Of a stretch of 64,000 nt of DNA, positions 7,893 to 16,390 are shown in pieces. Numbering within the stretch: the stretch's first letter is position 1; every line of letters starts with the position of its first letter. The position numbers and the translations under genes were made by a program. The notes under the pieces were generated by a model. That model saw nothing but the letters and a program-made list of their open reading frames with translations. It made no database searches and was not told the origin of the DNA. This stretch comes from Halobacillus sp. A1 (GTDB lineage: Bacteria > Bacillota > Bacilli > Bacillales > Halobacillaceae), in assembly GCF_024189295.1 (NCBI RefSeq), contig NZ_JAIZEN010000001.1:186001-250000 (forward strand), given 5' to 3'.

Positions 7893-9731
7893 ATGAGATT
7901 TAAAGCAGTCCAAAGGCAGGAGAATATCGAACTTTTACAGTCAAACGGAGTCATATGCTCTCTATCTGATGTAAGCTGCAATGAGGTGCTCCAGCCTGGC
8001 GGACGTGCAGAAAAAGTGGTTTTCCTTGCGGATGGAACAGAAGTGACGCTGCAAGTGGTGAATGTGCTGACTACGGGTACGGCAACATTGGAGCTTGAAG
8101 ATGGAACGCTGGCTTCTGGGGAATTCAGTGTTTGTGAAAGATATTTCTTGTGTGCTCCTCCTGGTACAATTATAGACTGTCAGATCACGGATTTTCGATG
8201 CTCGCTCTGTGAAACGACTTCGACGAATGGTGAAACGACCTATGAAGTTTCAGTTTTTCTTTGTCAGGATGTGAAGGTGGAAGCTAGTGTAAATGTTAAC
8301 TTGGAGGCACCTTTCTGCACCCCTCGTGAACCAGACGTATCAGGGCAGTGTACGCCATTGAACCGAACTTATAAGACTCCAGTCATATATTCTTCAAAAG
8401 ATGAATCTATAAGCAGCGATTTCAGTCAGAATCAAGTAGAATCTTTTTGTATCCATACTTCTCAAGTCTATGACTGGGTGCAAAATTCGGTGGAAACATC
8501 AACGCTTATTACAATTGAGCGAGTGTGTCTATATGAAGTCTTAACGGCTGGTGAGGGATGTGAAGGGATTATCGCTGGAGATTTAGTTTGTCTGCCATGT
8601 GATGCTCCGTGTGAAGAACTTCTCGTATGTATTGATGACCAGCCGTGTGCTTTAGTTTTACAAAGGACTGGGGAGGAGTGTGTAATCTGTCCTGAAGATG
8701 CGGTTACTCCACCCGCAGCTACAGTCTGTGAAATTCCTGATGGACGGGTATTGAATGTCGATCAAGCGATATTTTATCAGACGATTGAAGAAGCGGTAGA
8801 GGATGCCAACCCGGGAGATGAATTAATTGCCTTCCCTGGAGAATATACTCCGCCTTCCTTCTTAGCTATCGACAAGCCACTTACGTTGAGAGGTCTTTCT
8901 GCTGAACAGACGCGGGTGGTGTTTTCTGATAGTTTGATCAATACGACAAGTCTCAGGATTGAAGCAGATAACGTGACGATTGACGGTATTCATTTTATCG
9001 GACCTACGGCTGCTGCAGGTGACAATGCTTTATTGGCTATACCTTTTGAATCTTTCGGAGTTGTATATGAAAACATTACGATCAGTAATTCGATTCTTGA
9101 AGGAGGAAGGCGGAATGCTCTTATTCGCGCCCGAAACCTGTCTCTAGTCAATAATACGTTCATTCATACTGGGAATGCAGATTCCTTACTATTTGAAAAT
9201 GCCCAAGGAGCAACGAACATTGTAGGAAACACGTTCCAGGGAGGAGCAGCGAGCCGCGCAGCGATGACATTCGAGGATGGAGCAAGCGGATTTGATGGTT
9301 CTATTGTAATAGAAGGAAATACGATGCGCAGACATACACAGTTTGTGTTGTTTAATTTGGCTGGATTTGATGACGTCTCAATATTAGTAAGAGATAATGA
9401 CATCGACCATGAAGATCGAGCGGGCAGCTCGATTATATTCATCCCGGTCGATTTCACAGAAGCGACGCCGATTGTCATTGAAAACAATAGCATTATCAAT
9501 CCAAATTCTGAAAGACTAGCGGTATATGTTGATTATAGATTTGGGGGCGCATCAGTTCCGGCGGACGATCAAATTCAAGTGCTCAACAATTTTCTTGATG
9601 TCGCTACACCGTGGGGTTCGCCTACAGACACTGTAGATGCGGATGTCCCGGTAGGCTACAGCGAAAATGAACCTCCAACCATGTCATTAGATGCTTTTCT
9701 TCTCAGTGGAAATATTGTAGTGCCTCAATAA
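7893..9731 (+). CDS. Cys-rich protein with C-terminal parallel beta-helix
   Basis: 612 residues, no signal peptide or TM segment. Residues 1-280 are unusually Cys-rich, with spaced Cys pairs (VCLPCDAPCEELLVC) and a CIHTSQVYDWVQ motif that recalls Cys-containing spore-surface proteins. From about residue 281 (FYQTIEEAVEDANPGDEL) the sequence becomes a right-handed beta-helix of PbH1/NosD type with repeated N-N-x-F/I turns (VNNTFIHTG, IVGNTFQGG, VIENNSII). The combination suggests an extracellular or spore-coat/exosporium protein assembled from the mother cell and cross-linked by disulfides, but this is inference. Start supported by GAAGGTGAAGG. A single gene ending at a strong terminator. Confidence 0.8.
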   Translation: MRFKAVQRQENIELLQSNGVICSLSDVSCNEVLQPGGRAEKVVFLADGTEVTLQVVNVLTTGTATLELEDGTLASGEFSVCERYFLCAPPGTIIDCQITDFRCSLCETTSTNGETTYEVSVFLCQDVKVEASVNVNLEAPFCTPREPDVSGQCTPLNRTYKTPVIYSSKDESISSDFSQNQVESFCIHTSQVYDWVQNSVETSTLITIERVCLYEVLTAGEGCEGIIAGDLVCLPCDAPCEELLVCIDDQPCALVLQRTGEECVICPEDAVTPPAATVCEIPDGRVLNVDQAIFYQTIEEAVEDANPGDELIAFPGEYTPPSFLAIDKPLTLRGLSAEQTRVVFSDSLINTTSLRIEADNVTIDGIHFIGPTAAAGDNALLAIPFESFGVVYENITISNSILEGGRRNALIRARNLSLVNNTFIHTGNADSLLFENAQGATNIVGNTFQGGAASRAAMTFEDGASGFDGSIVIEGNTMRRHTQFVLFNLAGFDDVSILVRDNDIDHEDRAGSSIIFIPVDFTEATPIVIENNSIINPNSERLAVYVDYRFGGASVPADDQIQVLNNFLDVATPWGSPTDTVDADVPVGYSENEPPTMSLDAFLLSGNIVVPQ

Positions 9732-9750
9732 AAAGAGAGCGAGTTATAAG

Positions 9751-9784
9751 AACAGGCAGCCGCAAATTTCGGCTGCCTGTTTTA
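9751..9784. terminator. Bidirectional terminator
   Basis: AACAGGCAGCCG / CGGCTGCCTGTT stem with 7-base loop and flanking T/A runs, between convergent genes. Confidence 0.9.
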
Positions 9785-9792
9785 CAATTTAT

Positions 9793-11346
9793 CTATTCTT
9801 TTCCAATATCCTGTTTCAATTCATCGAGCATGTCCAGGTTCTGAGGAGCGGAGCCCATATAATCTTCCATTTCATAGCTATCGGCAATTTCACCGCGGAA
9901 TGTAAGACTGGATGGATAACCATTGGATTTCAAGTAATCTACTACACTCCATTCGTTCCAGCCTTGCATGGGTACAGCATAACTCATTCCATTCTGGTCT
10001 TTCCATGACCCGTCACCATTTGGTGCGCCAGTCAGTTCGACACCCATAGATTCAGCCATCTTTTTCGGAAGATCCGTATTGTTGACTAATCCGGAAAACT
10101 CATCAGAGGAAGGTCCGTAAGCGTAAATCGGTACATCCACTCCTGTATGAGCGGAGCTGGTCCATCCGACAAGAGCACGATCGCTGACGATATCATTAAT
10201 CACATTGGCCGTTTCCTCAGCAGAGCGGATCTCTTCCACTTCTTCTTCAGTAAGTTCAAGTCCAGTGTGTTCTTGTACGACCTGTTCTATGTTGGATGCC
10301 TCTTCATTTAGTTGTTCTGCCATTTGTTCACCTGTCGCGCTGATACCTTGAACGATATCCTGCTTCACGTCATATTCTCCGTTTGATCCGACTGTCATGC
10401 CGCCAGTTTCATGGTCTCCGGCAATAACGACAAGTGTTTCTTCATCCTGTTTCGCATATTCCATTGCCTTTTCAACAGCTTTTTCAAACGCAGCCACATC
10501 ATTCATAGCCCAGGCTGCATCGTGAGCATGACCCGCCCAATCGATTTGACTGCCTTCGACCATTAAAAAGAATCCATCTTCATCTTGGGAAAGAGAGTCG
10601 ATTGCTGTCGACGTCATTTCAGAGAGGCTCGGTTCTTCTGTCTGTTCCCTTCCTAATTCCGAGCTTAAAGTCCCGTCTGCAAATAAACCGAGTATTTTCT
10701 CTTCGTTTTCCAAATCCATTAATTGATCTTTATTTTCTACAAAAGAATAGCCGTCATCTTGTGCTTGCTGTAAAAGGTTCTCCTCCTGCTGACCGCCTTC
10801 AGATTCTGGAAGGAAGAATTCTTTTCCGCCACCAAGCAGCACGTCGACGTCATTTTCAAGAAGCTGAGGGGCGATCGATGCTTCATTATCACGATCAGCT
10901 ACATGAGAAGCGAAAACGGCAGGTGTAGCATGGGTGATTGTAGACGTGGCCACTAGTCCTGAAGATTTGCCGGCATTCTCAGAAGCGTTTAAAATACTGT
11001 CTAATTCCTCCCCATCTGGGGTAACACCGATCATTCCATTGTTGGTCTTCTCACCAGTTGCCATGGCTGTACCTGCAGCTGCGGAGTCTGTTACTTCTGT
11101 ATCATTTGAATAAGTCTTCATCATCCCTTTAAGATGAGGATCGAACACTGAATCTTCTCCTTTAAACCAGCGGTAATTTGTTGCATAACCAGCAGAATAA
11201 CCGTCAGGAATCATGTAGATCACATTTTTAACTTCACTAGTGTCTCCGTCACTCCCGCTGGCGTTTACTTCTTGGCCGCCGCCTAAACTGCCTCCGGCAA
11301 ACAAAATAGTCGAACTTACTAACAGTGCAGCAGATTTCTTAAACAT
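9793..11346 (-). CDS. Secreted alkaline phosphatase, PhoA family
   Basis: 517 residues with a signal peptide (MFKKSAALLVSSTILFAG... cleavage near the NASG stretch, residue about 29). The metal Asp lies in MIPDG (D48), the phosphorylated Ser in TDSAAAGTA (S88), later metal ligands in AGDHETGG and SSAHTGVDVP. It releases phosphate from monoesters outside the membrane. The mature protein is very acidic, as in halotolerant secreted enzymes. Pho-type control would be usual; T(T/C)TACA hexamers occur upstream on the minus strand (around 11400-11470) but their spacing is not a clean PhoP box. Confidence 0.95.
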   Translation of the reverse strand: MFKKSAALLVSSTILFAGGSLGGGQEVNASGSDGDTSEVKNVIYMIPDGYSAGYATNYRWFKGEDSVFDPHLKGMMKTYSNDTEVTDSAAAGTAMATGEKTNNGMIGVTPDGEELDSILNASENAGKSSGLVATSTITHATPAVFASHVADRDNEASIAPQLLENDVDVLLGGGKEFFLPESEGGQQEENLLQQAQDDGYSFVENKDQLMDLENEEKILGLFADGTLSSELGREQTEEPSLSEMTSTAIDSLSQDEDGFFLMVEGSQIDWAGHAHDAAWAMNDVAAFEKAVEKAMEYAKQDEETLVVIAGDHETGGMTVGSNGEYDVKQDIVQGISATGEQMAEQLNEEASNIEQVVQEHTGLELTEEEVEEIRSAEETANVINDIVSDRALVGWTSSAHTGVDVPIYAYGPSSDEFSGLVNNTDLPKKMAESMGVELTGAPNGDGSWKDQNGMSYAVPMQGWNEWSVVDYLKSNGYPSSLTFRGEIADSYEMEDYMGSAPQNLDMLDELKQDIGKE

Positions 11347-11678
11347 AATCGTTCTCCCTTCTGGTATGTAATGGATGATTCACTTCTAATGGTAGTCGTG
11401 TTTTGTAAACAGAACAATATAATATTGTAAATTTGTAGAAAATTAAGAAAAATAAGTATATTTACACGATTTTTGTATGATAAGAACTTACTAAACCTTC
11501 CGAAGTACGAGGGACTTTAGTTGAGGTTCTCCTAGTCTATGAAAAGAACGCTATTATCATAAAATGGTAAAGTATATAGTAATTTGGCTTTATAGCAGAA
11601 AACAGTGAACTTTGCAGGGTATTTAGATAATTCTGACTCATTCATGATATAATTTCCTAGTCAATAAATAAGGAGCCG
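11347..11678. other. Intergenic region upstream of the phosphatase
   Basis: AT-rich, no gene supported. It contains the phosphatase promoter region on the minus strand, but no promoter could be placed confidently. Confidence 0.5.
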
Positions 11679-11963
11679 ATGAATGTAGTCATTTGCAGTC
11701 AAGTGAAACTTCAGAAGGTATCCACGGCTCGGCAACATGGTTAAAGTCTTAAAGATACTGATAAGATCATCACTTCAGAGGTTGGAGAAATGGCCGCCTT
11801 TATTTAAAAGAGAGACTTTGCAGCGACAGGAATAGGGGATCTTCATGGAATCCTTTTTGTTATAGAAGGAATTATAGGGGAATTGCTCCAATTCACCTTT
11901 TATACTGGCGCTTTATCAGGTTGTGAAGCCATGCAGGGGGAGTTTCCACAGGGGAGGGATTAT
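11679..11963 (+). pseudogene. Possible degraded reading frame ahead of the DUF5412 gene
   Basis: An AAGGAG site and ATG at 11679 open a frame that is interrupted by TAA codons at 11742 and 11805 and then continues without a stop, in the same frame, into the next gene. The segment between the second stop and the next gene reads like hydrophobic protein (GILFVIEGIIGELLQF). It may be the remnant of a small membrane protein; it could equally be non-coding leader. Confidence 0.3.
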
Positions 11964-12488
11964 TTGAGAAAGAGATTTCATTTATGGGCCTTTTATCTAA
12001 CAATAGCATGTTTGGTGTTTCTATTCGAAGACCTGTACTCCGGATTCTACAACGATTGGTCCATTCGTCCGCCGATGTACATTCTATGGTTCATTTCTTT
12101 CACGGCGTTCATTTTAGGGATAAAAGGTTTTGCAAACCACCTTAATTGGTTAACAAGAGTAAGAAGCTGGATAACGGTTATAATTTCAGGCTGCCTATCC
12201 GTACTTCTTATTCTGCCTGCTTTAATCCCTTTTTCTATGGCTGAACAGCTTATTGAGTCCTCTCATTCTCCGGACAATAAATATGAGGTGAATGTATACC
12301 TTATGAATGGAGGAGCTGCTACTTCTTTTTCTGTAAAAGGGGAATGGGAAGGCCCGCTTTGGTTCAAAAAGACGGTGTATTTCAATGACAGAGTGGGTCA
12401 TGCAGACGTGGAGTGGGAGGACGAGCATACGATTACGATAAACAATCGAACATTGAACTTACAGTCAGGAGATACTTTTAATAGATAA
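11964..12488 (+). CDS. DUF5412-like membrane protein
   Basis: 174 residues from a TTG start preceded by GGGAGGG at five bases; earlier in-frame codons (ATG 11931, TTG 11883) have no comparable ribosome site. Three TM segments occupy residues 5-100, followed by a C-terminal domain with the phrase SPDNKYEVNVYLMNGGA, which I recognise from the DUF5412 family of Bacillaceae. Function unknown. First of a run of four short membrane-protein genes. Confidence 0.7.
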   Translation: MRKRFHLWAFYLTIACLVFLFEDLYSGFYNDWSIRPPMYILWFISFTAFILGIKGFANHLNWLTRVRSWITVIISGCLSVLLILPALIPFSMAEQLIESSHSPDNKYEVNVYLMNGGAATSFSVKGEWEGPLWFKKTVYFNDRVGHADVEWEDEHTITINNRTLNLQSGDTFNR

Positions 12489-12600
12489 GCTACGTACCAG
12501 TGGGTTCTAAAGTGAACGAGCTATTCTCTGATTAAACTTTCGGCTATACAACTGGCGTATTGTTTAATGTAGCTGACCAAGAGGAATGAGGGAAACATTA

Positions 12601-12855
12601 ATGGAAGAAATCCTTTCAATTTTATTAATTATAGCGCTCATTACTTCAGTTTCCATTTTGATTCAAAAAAGGAAAAAAGCAGGCGTGACGGGTGTGAAAA
12701 GTGCTCTGACCTCCATTTGTTTTTACTTGATTGCCATAACTAATCTTACAGCTTACTGGTTTGGTTTTTTAGGGATTTTCAAGTGGACACTTACGATAAT
12801 TCTACTAATTGCGGGTGCTTATTTTACTAAGTACCTGGCGCCTGCTGCAGCGTAA
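12601..12855 (+). CDS. Small two-TM membrane protein
   Basis: 84 residues, hydrophobic segments near residues 3-20 and 45-78 separated by a basic QKRKKAG loop. An in-frame ATG at 12586 is possible, but GAGGGAAA is better placed for 12601. Not recognised. It sits 25 bases before the next small membrane gene, suggesting one transcript. Confidence 0.6.
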   Translation: MEEILSILLIIALITSVSILIQKRKKAGVTGVKSALTSICFYLIAITNLTAYWFGFLGIFKWTLTIILLIAGAYFTKYLAPAAA

Positions 12856-12880
12856 TGGCCGGCATTAAGGAGGTTATTAT

Positions 12881-13150
12881 ATGGAAAAAGAAAAGAAAAC
12901 TAATTATTTGCTTATGGGTATTGGGAACTTAGGTAATCTGCTGATCGGTTTAGCTGCGATGAGATTAACAAGTCTGCTTGATGATTCTACGGGTTACGGG
13001 CTGGCTTTCGCTGGATTCTTATTAGTGATCATTTATCAAGATTATTTGGAAAAGAAAGTAGGAATTCAAAATAGGGAACGTTACATAAGCCGCGGGATTC
13101 TTGTCATAGTATTTACTGTTTTAGCTTTTGTTCTATATTCTCCGATCTAA
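12881..13150 (+). CDS. Small membrane protein
   Basis: 89 residues with three hydrophobic stretches (LLMGIGNLGNLLIGLAAM, YGLAFAGFLLVIIYQ, ILVIVFTVLAFVLYS). Excellent AAGGAGG ribosome site. Family not recognised. Confidence 0.7.
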   Translation: MEKEKKTNYLLMGIGNLGNLLIGLAAMRLTSLLDDSTGYGLAFAGFLLVIIYQDYLEKKVGIQNRERYISRGILVIVFTVLAFVLYSPI

Positions 13151-13231
13151 AGATTATATAGTTATGTCAAACAATGAGTGCATCTACCCTTTGCAAGTTA
13201 TTTCTCTAAGTTGTGTAGGAGTTGATCCTAA

Positions 13232-13534
13232 GTGGAATCACTTTCCTTGCTGCTGTCTGGAGTTGCAGTGATATATTTAATTTATAACAATATAAAAACG
13301 TTCGAAACGCTCAATATACGACAGGGAATAGGGGTTGGATTTTCTTTTCTTCTTACAGCTCTTATTGGGTTTGTAGCCATTTATTATGGAGGGAATTGGC
13401 TGATTGGCCAGATTGCCTCAGGCTGGTTGAGGATGCCGCTTTTTATCCTGATTGTAGTTATAGTCATAGGTGGTCTGCGTTATTTGTTGCATAAACTCTT
13501 TGAAAGAATAAGTGGTGGAGTGTTTCACTCTTAA
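13232..13534 (+). CDS. Small membrane protein
   Basis: 100 residues from a GTG start behind AGGAG. Three TM segments; C-terminal basic/amphipathic tail (LHKLFERISGG). Not recognised. Last gene before a strong terminator. Confidence 0.65.
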   Translation: MESLSLLLSGVAVIYLIYNNIKTFETLNIRQGIGVGFSFLLTALIGFVAIYYGGNWLIGQIASGWLRMPLFILIVVIVIGGLRYLLHKLFERISGGVFHS

Positions 13535-13551
13535 TAATAAGAATAAACTCC

Positions 13552-13595
13552 AAGCCTTCAGGTCTGATGAACACCTCAGTCCTGGAGGCTTTTTG
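13552..13595 (+). terminator. Terminator closing the small membrane-gene run
   Basis: AAGCCTTCAGGTCTGA pairs with TCAGTCCTGGAGGCTT across an 8-base loop, followed by TTTTT. Confidence 0.85.
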
Positions 13596-13653
13596 TGTTG
13601 CTTCAGAAACTGACGAAATAAAGGTTCAATACGTATTGTATAGAACAGCTAAA

Positions 13654-13668
13654 AATATTCTGATAATT
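13654..13668. promoter_or_regulatory. Candidate CodY box upstream of pucA
   Basis: AATATTCTGATAATT matches the CodY consensus AATTTTCWGAAAATT at 13 of 15 positions. CodY would link purine catabolism to branched-chain amino acid and GTP levels. Single site, AT-rich surroundings, so chance is possible. Confidence 0.4.
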
Positions 13669-13728
13669 CATACAAGTTAACTAATGACAAACTATATAAT
13701 TTGTCTTACGATTATATATAACAGTAAA

Positions 13729-13745
13729 TGTTAACTTTAATGACA
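13729..13745. promoter_or_regulatory. TnrA/GlnR box 1 upstream of pucA
   Basis: TGTTAACTTTAATGACA fits TGTNA-N7-TNACA exactly. TnrA activates nitrogen-scavenging genes during nitrogen limitation in Bacillus. The box lies about 90 bases before the pucA start. Confidence 0.75.
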
Positions 13746-13768
13746 TTTAAATTAATTAAAGAGTAATA

Positions 13769-13785
13769 TGTCATAAAACATAACA
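13769..13785. promoter_or_regulatory. TnrA/GlnR box 2 upstream of pucA
   Basis: TGTCATAAAACATAACA is a second exact fit to TGTNA-N7-TNACA, exactly 40 bases after box 1 (start to start), i.e. close to four helical turns, so the two sites face the same side of the DNA. Confidence 0.75.
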
Positions 13786-13831
13786 TGGATGATTTCGGGA
13801 ACGAAACTATTTAATAAAGGAGAAGCGCTCC

Positions 13832-14863
13832 ATGGAAGATATCCACGTGATACTTAAAGAAATGACGGAAGCTGGTATTGATGGTGTTCTGGCTACGATT
13901 ATAGAGGTCGAAGGTTCTGCCTATAAGAAGGAAGGCGCATCGATGGTTTTTAAAAAGGACGGTACTCAAGTAGGGATGTTGAGCGCAGGCTGTTTAGAAG
14001 AAGATTTAGCTGCGAGAATCGAGCATAATCATTTAGGGGGAAAAACGGAAACGCTTATCTATGATATGAGAAGCTATAACGAACTATCATGGGGAGAAGG
14101 GTCGGGATGCAACGGAGTGATCCACGTTTTGGTGGAACCGGTGACTGTGGAATTGATCCAAACGCTGCAGCGAGTAAAAATCTGCTTAGATGAAAGGGAA
14201 TCTGTCACCAGGGTGAAGTTTTTAAACTCATCCAGTAACGAACGTGATTGTTTCATAACTGAAGGCCGGGAAGTATTCGGCGGTGTGGTCGAAGATCTCC
14301 CGCTTCTCCTGCCTTTAGTAAAAAAAGTTAATCCAGGAAAACAGTCTTTGACCCATAGTGACGATGTGTTCGTGCAGAGATATGAACCAAAACCTCGCTT
14401 ATTTGTATTCGGTGCTGGTAAGGACGCTATGCCTCTCGTCAGCTTCGCTGGAAAATCGGGCTTCTCTGTTACCGTTTCTGATTGGAGGCCTGCTCTTTGC
14501 AATAAGGCAAATTTCCCTGACGCTGACTGTATTCTTCGAGGTTTTCCGAACGAATTGATGCCGGACTTGAATGTGACACCTGACGATTATGTCGTGGTTC
14601 TGACTCATAATTTTCAAAAGGATAGAGAAATCATCTCTTACCTTATCGATAAGGAACTTCGTTATTTAGGAATTTTAGGTTCTGAAAAACGGACGAAGCG
14701 GCTGCTTGGCACTCGAGAAGTTCCCTCCCGCATTACTTCTCCTATCGGGCTTTCCATCCATGCGAAGGGGCCGGAAGAGATTGCGATCAGCGTCGTGGCC
14801 GAGTTGATTCATCTCAAAAACTCTTCAAAGTTAAAAAGGAGGCCTGCCCGTGAAACCTCATAA
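13832..14863 (+). CDS. pucA: Xanthine dehydrogenase maturation factor, XdhC/PucA family
   Basis: 343 residues. An N-terminal CoxI/XdhC domain (residues about 5-80, with the conserved ML SAGCLEED segment) is followed by a C-terminal Rossmann domain beginning at LFVFGAGKDAMP (about 190) and ending near the conserved YLGILGSEKR. XdhC proteins bind the molybdenum cofactor and deliver the sulfurated form to xanthine dehydrogenase. First gene of pucABCDE with an AAAGGAGAAG ribosome site and two TnrA boxes upstream; its end overlaps pucB by 14 bases. Confidence 0.92.
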   Translation: MEDIHVILKEMTEAGIDGVLATIIEVEGSAYKKEGASMVFKKDGTQVGMLSAGCLEEDLAARIEHNHLGGKTETLIYDMRSYNELSWGEGSGCNGVIHVLVEPVTVELIQTLQRVKICLDERESVTRVKFLNSSSNERDCFITEGREVFGGVVEDLPLLLPLVKKVNPGKQSLTHSDDVFVQRYEPKPRLFVFGAGKDAMPLVSFAGKSGFSVTVSDWRPALCNKANFPDADCILRGFPNELMPDLNVTPDDYVVVLTHNFQKDREIISYLIDKELRYLGILGSEKRTKRLLGTREVPSRITSPIGLSIHAKGPEEIAISVVAELIHLKNSSKLKRRPARETS

Positions 14864-15470
14864 AATCTGTGGAGTCATTTTAGCGGCGGGAAAAAGCAGT
14901 AGAATGGGCAGGAATAAGCTTGCCTTACCCTTTGAAAGAACGACGATTGGCGGCCATACACTGCAGACGGCTCTTGACTCACGTTTGGATCACGTATTTC
15001 TTGTGACGAAGGAAGATGATGAGTTGGAATGGCTTACTGATAAGATTCTTCGGTCATCAAAATGGTCCCAAGTGAAATGCAGAGAGGCTCATCTCGGCCA
15101 GGCTTATTCCTTAAGGTGCGGAGTCGAATCGGCACATAAAATGAACGCTTTAGGGATGCTAGTAATGCTGGGGGACCAGCCTTTAATAAAGGTGGAAATG
15201 ATAAATTCATTACTCGAATGTTTCCGGGTTGCTTCTCACCTCCCCTATGCAGCTTCTACATATGAGGGGCGCATCCAGCCGCCTATCCTATTTTCTTCAG
15301 ATTTATATCCAATGCTTCAAAAGTTAGAAGGAGATCAAGGAGCAAGAAGCGTGTTACGCAATCAATCGATAACCAATGGGATAACGATTGATTTCAAAGA
15401 AGGGAGCTGCTTCTATGATATTGATACTGAGGAGGATTATGAATGGTTAACGAACATGAGCCGCTCATGA
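14850..15470 (+). CDS. pucB: Molybdenum cofactor nucleotidyltransferase, MocA/PucB family
   Basis: 206 residues, GTG start behind AAAAAGGAGG, overlapping pucA. The N-terminal nucleotide-binding loop is LAAGKSSRMGRNKLALPF (residues about 11-28) and a GDQP metal-binding motif follows near residue 108. The family transfers CMP or GMP to molybdopterin to make the dinucleotide cofactor that xanthine dehydrogenase needs. The position between pucA and the structural genes matches Bacillus subtilis. Confidence 0.92.
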   Translation: MKPHKICGVILAAGKSSRMGRNKLALPFERTTIGGHTLQTALDSRLDHVFLVTKEDDELEWLTDKILRSSKWSQVKCREAHLGQAYSLRCGVESAHKMNALGMLVMLGDQPLIKVEMINSLLECFRVASHLPYAASTYEGRIQPPILFSSDLYPMLQKLEGDQGARSVLRNQSITNGITIDFKEGSCFYDIDTEEDYEWLTNMSRS

Positions 15471-16348
15471 GCGGGAAACCTCCAACTTTACCTGTACCCA
15501 CGAAGATTTGGCGGCCCTCCGACCTGTCAGAAGCCTGGGAGTTAAAAAGGCGTTATGGGTCTGAGGCGTGTTATATAACAGGCGGGACTTTGATTCAACT
15601 TCAAAGGGAGCAAGGGACGCCACTTGCTGAGCATTTAATCAGCTTAGATAAAATCAATGTATTGGAAGGTTTTGATCAATTAGAAGATGAAGGACAATTC
15701 AAGTTGCGTATAGGTGCTTTAACTACTCTGTCCGACTGTCACCGTAATGTATTCATTGAAGAATATTGGCCGATTCTGGCAGAGGCGATCAGGCATGTCG
15801 CTTCTCCAGCTGTTAGGAATCGAGCAACAATTGGAGGCAATGTCTGTTATCAAGTAGGGGATGTTATTCCAGCGTTAATGGTTTTGGAAGCGGAAGCAGT
15901 TTCATTTGATGGCACTACTTATCTCAGAAATGATATAGCAACGTACATACAATCAGTAAACGGTAAGGACCATCCGATTCTCACATCCATAACTTTACCT
16001 GAACCGCCTGTATCTGCACAAGTCCTATCTTTTTTTAAAAAGGTGGGGCGCAGGGAAGCTTTTATCCCTTCAATTGTAACAGTGGCATGCTATACATGTA
16101 TCAATGAGTCTGGCGAAGTGGAATATATTCGATTGGCTGCCGGAGGAGGGACAGCTTCTCCTAAACGTCTATACGAGAGTGAACGTTTTTTACAAAAAAA
16201 AGTGTTAGTCGAAGAGGATCTTGGACGCTTATATGATTTGGTCCTGCAGGAGTACGTTCCAGCAAGCGACCCATTCACCACAGCTGAATATCGTAAAACT
16301 GTAGCGGCGAACGTTATTGTCTCCGAGTTCGAGAAGCTTATCCAATGA
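15443..16348 (+). CDS. pucC: Xanthine dehydrogenase FAD-binding subunit
   Basis: 301 residues. FAD_binding_5 domain with TGGTLIQLQ (about 45) and the FAD-contact segment ASPAVRNRATIGGNVCYQVGD split around residue 120-140; CO-dehydrogenase flavoprotein C-terminal domain from about residue 190. It carries electrons from the Fe-S subunit to NAD. Start is supported by GGAGGATT; it overlaps pucB by 28 bases. About 25 residues longer at the N terminus than B. subtilis PucC. Confidence 0.93.
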   Translation: MVNEHEPLMSGKPPTLPVPTKIWRPSDLSEAWELKRRYGSEACYITGGTLIQLQREQGTPLAEHLISLDKINVLEGFDQLEDEGQFKLRIGALTTLSDCHRNVFIEEYWPILAEAIRHVASPAVRNRATIGGNVCYQVGDVIPALMVLEAEAVSFDGTTYLRNDIATYIQSVNGKDHPILTSITLPEPPVSAQVLSFFKKVGRREAFIPSIVTVACYTCINESGEVEYIRLAAGGGTASPKRLYESERFLQKKVLVEEDLGRLYDLVLQEYVPASDPFTTAEYRKTVAANVIVSEFEKLIQ

Positions 16349-16390
16349 AGGTGCAGATTACCGCCTTTATAAATGAAGGGAGAATGTATC

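Noticed and set aside
11395-11475. Possible PhoP box upstream of the alkaline phosphatase
   Set aside because: TTTACA-like hexamers are present but their spacing does not fit the direct-repeat pattern.
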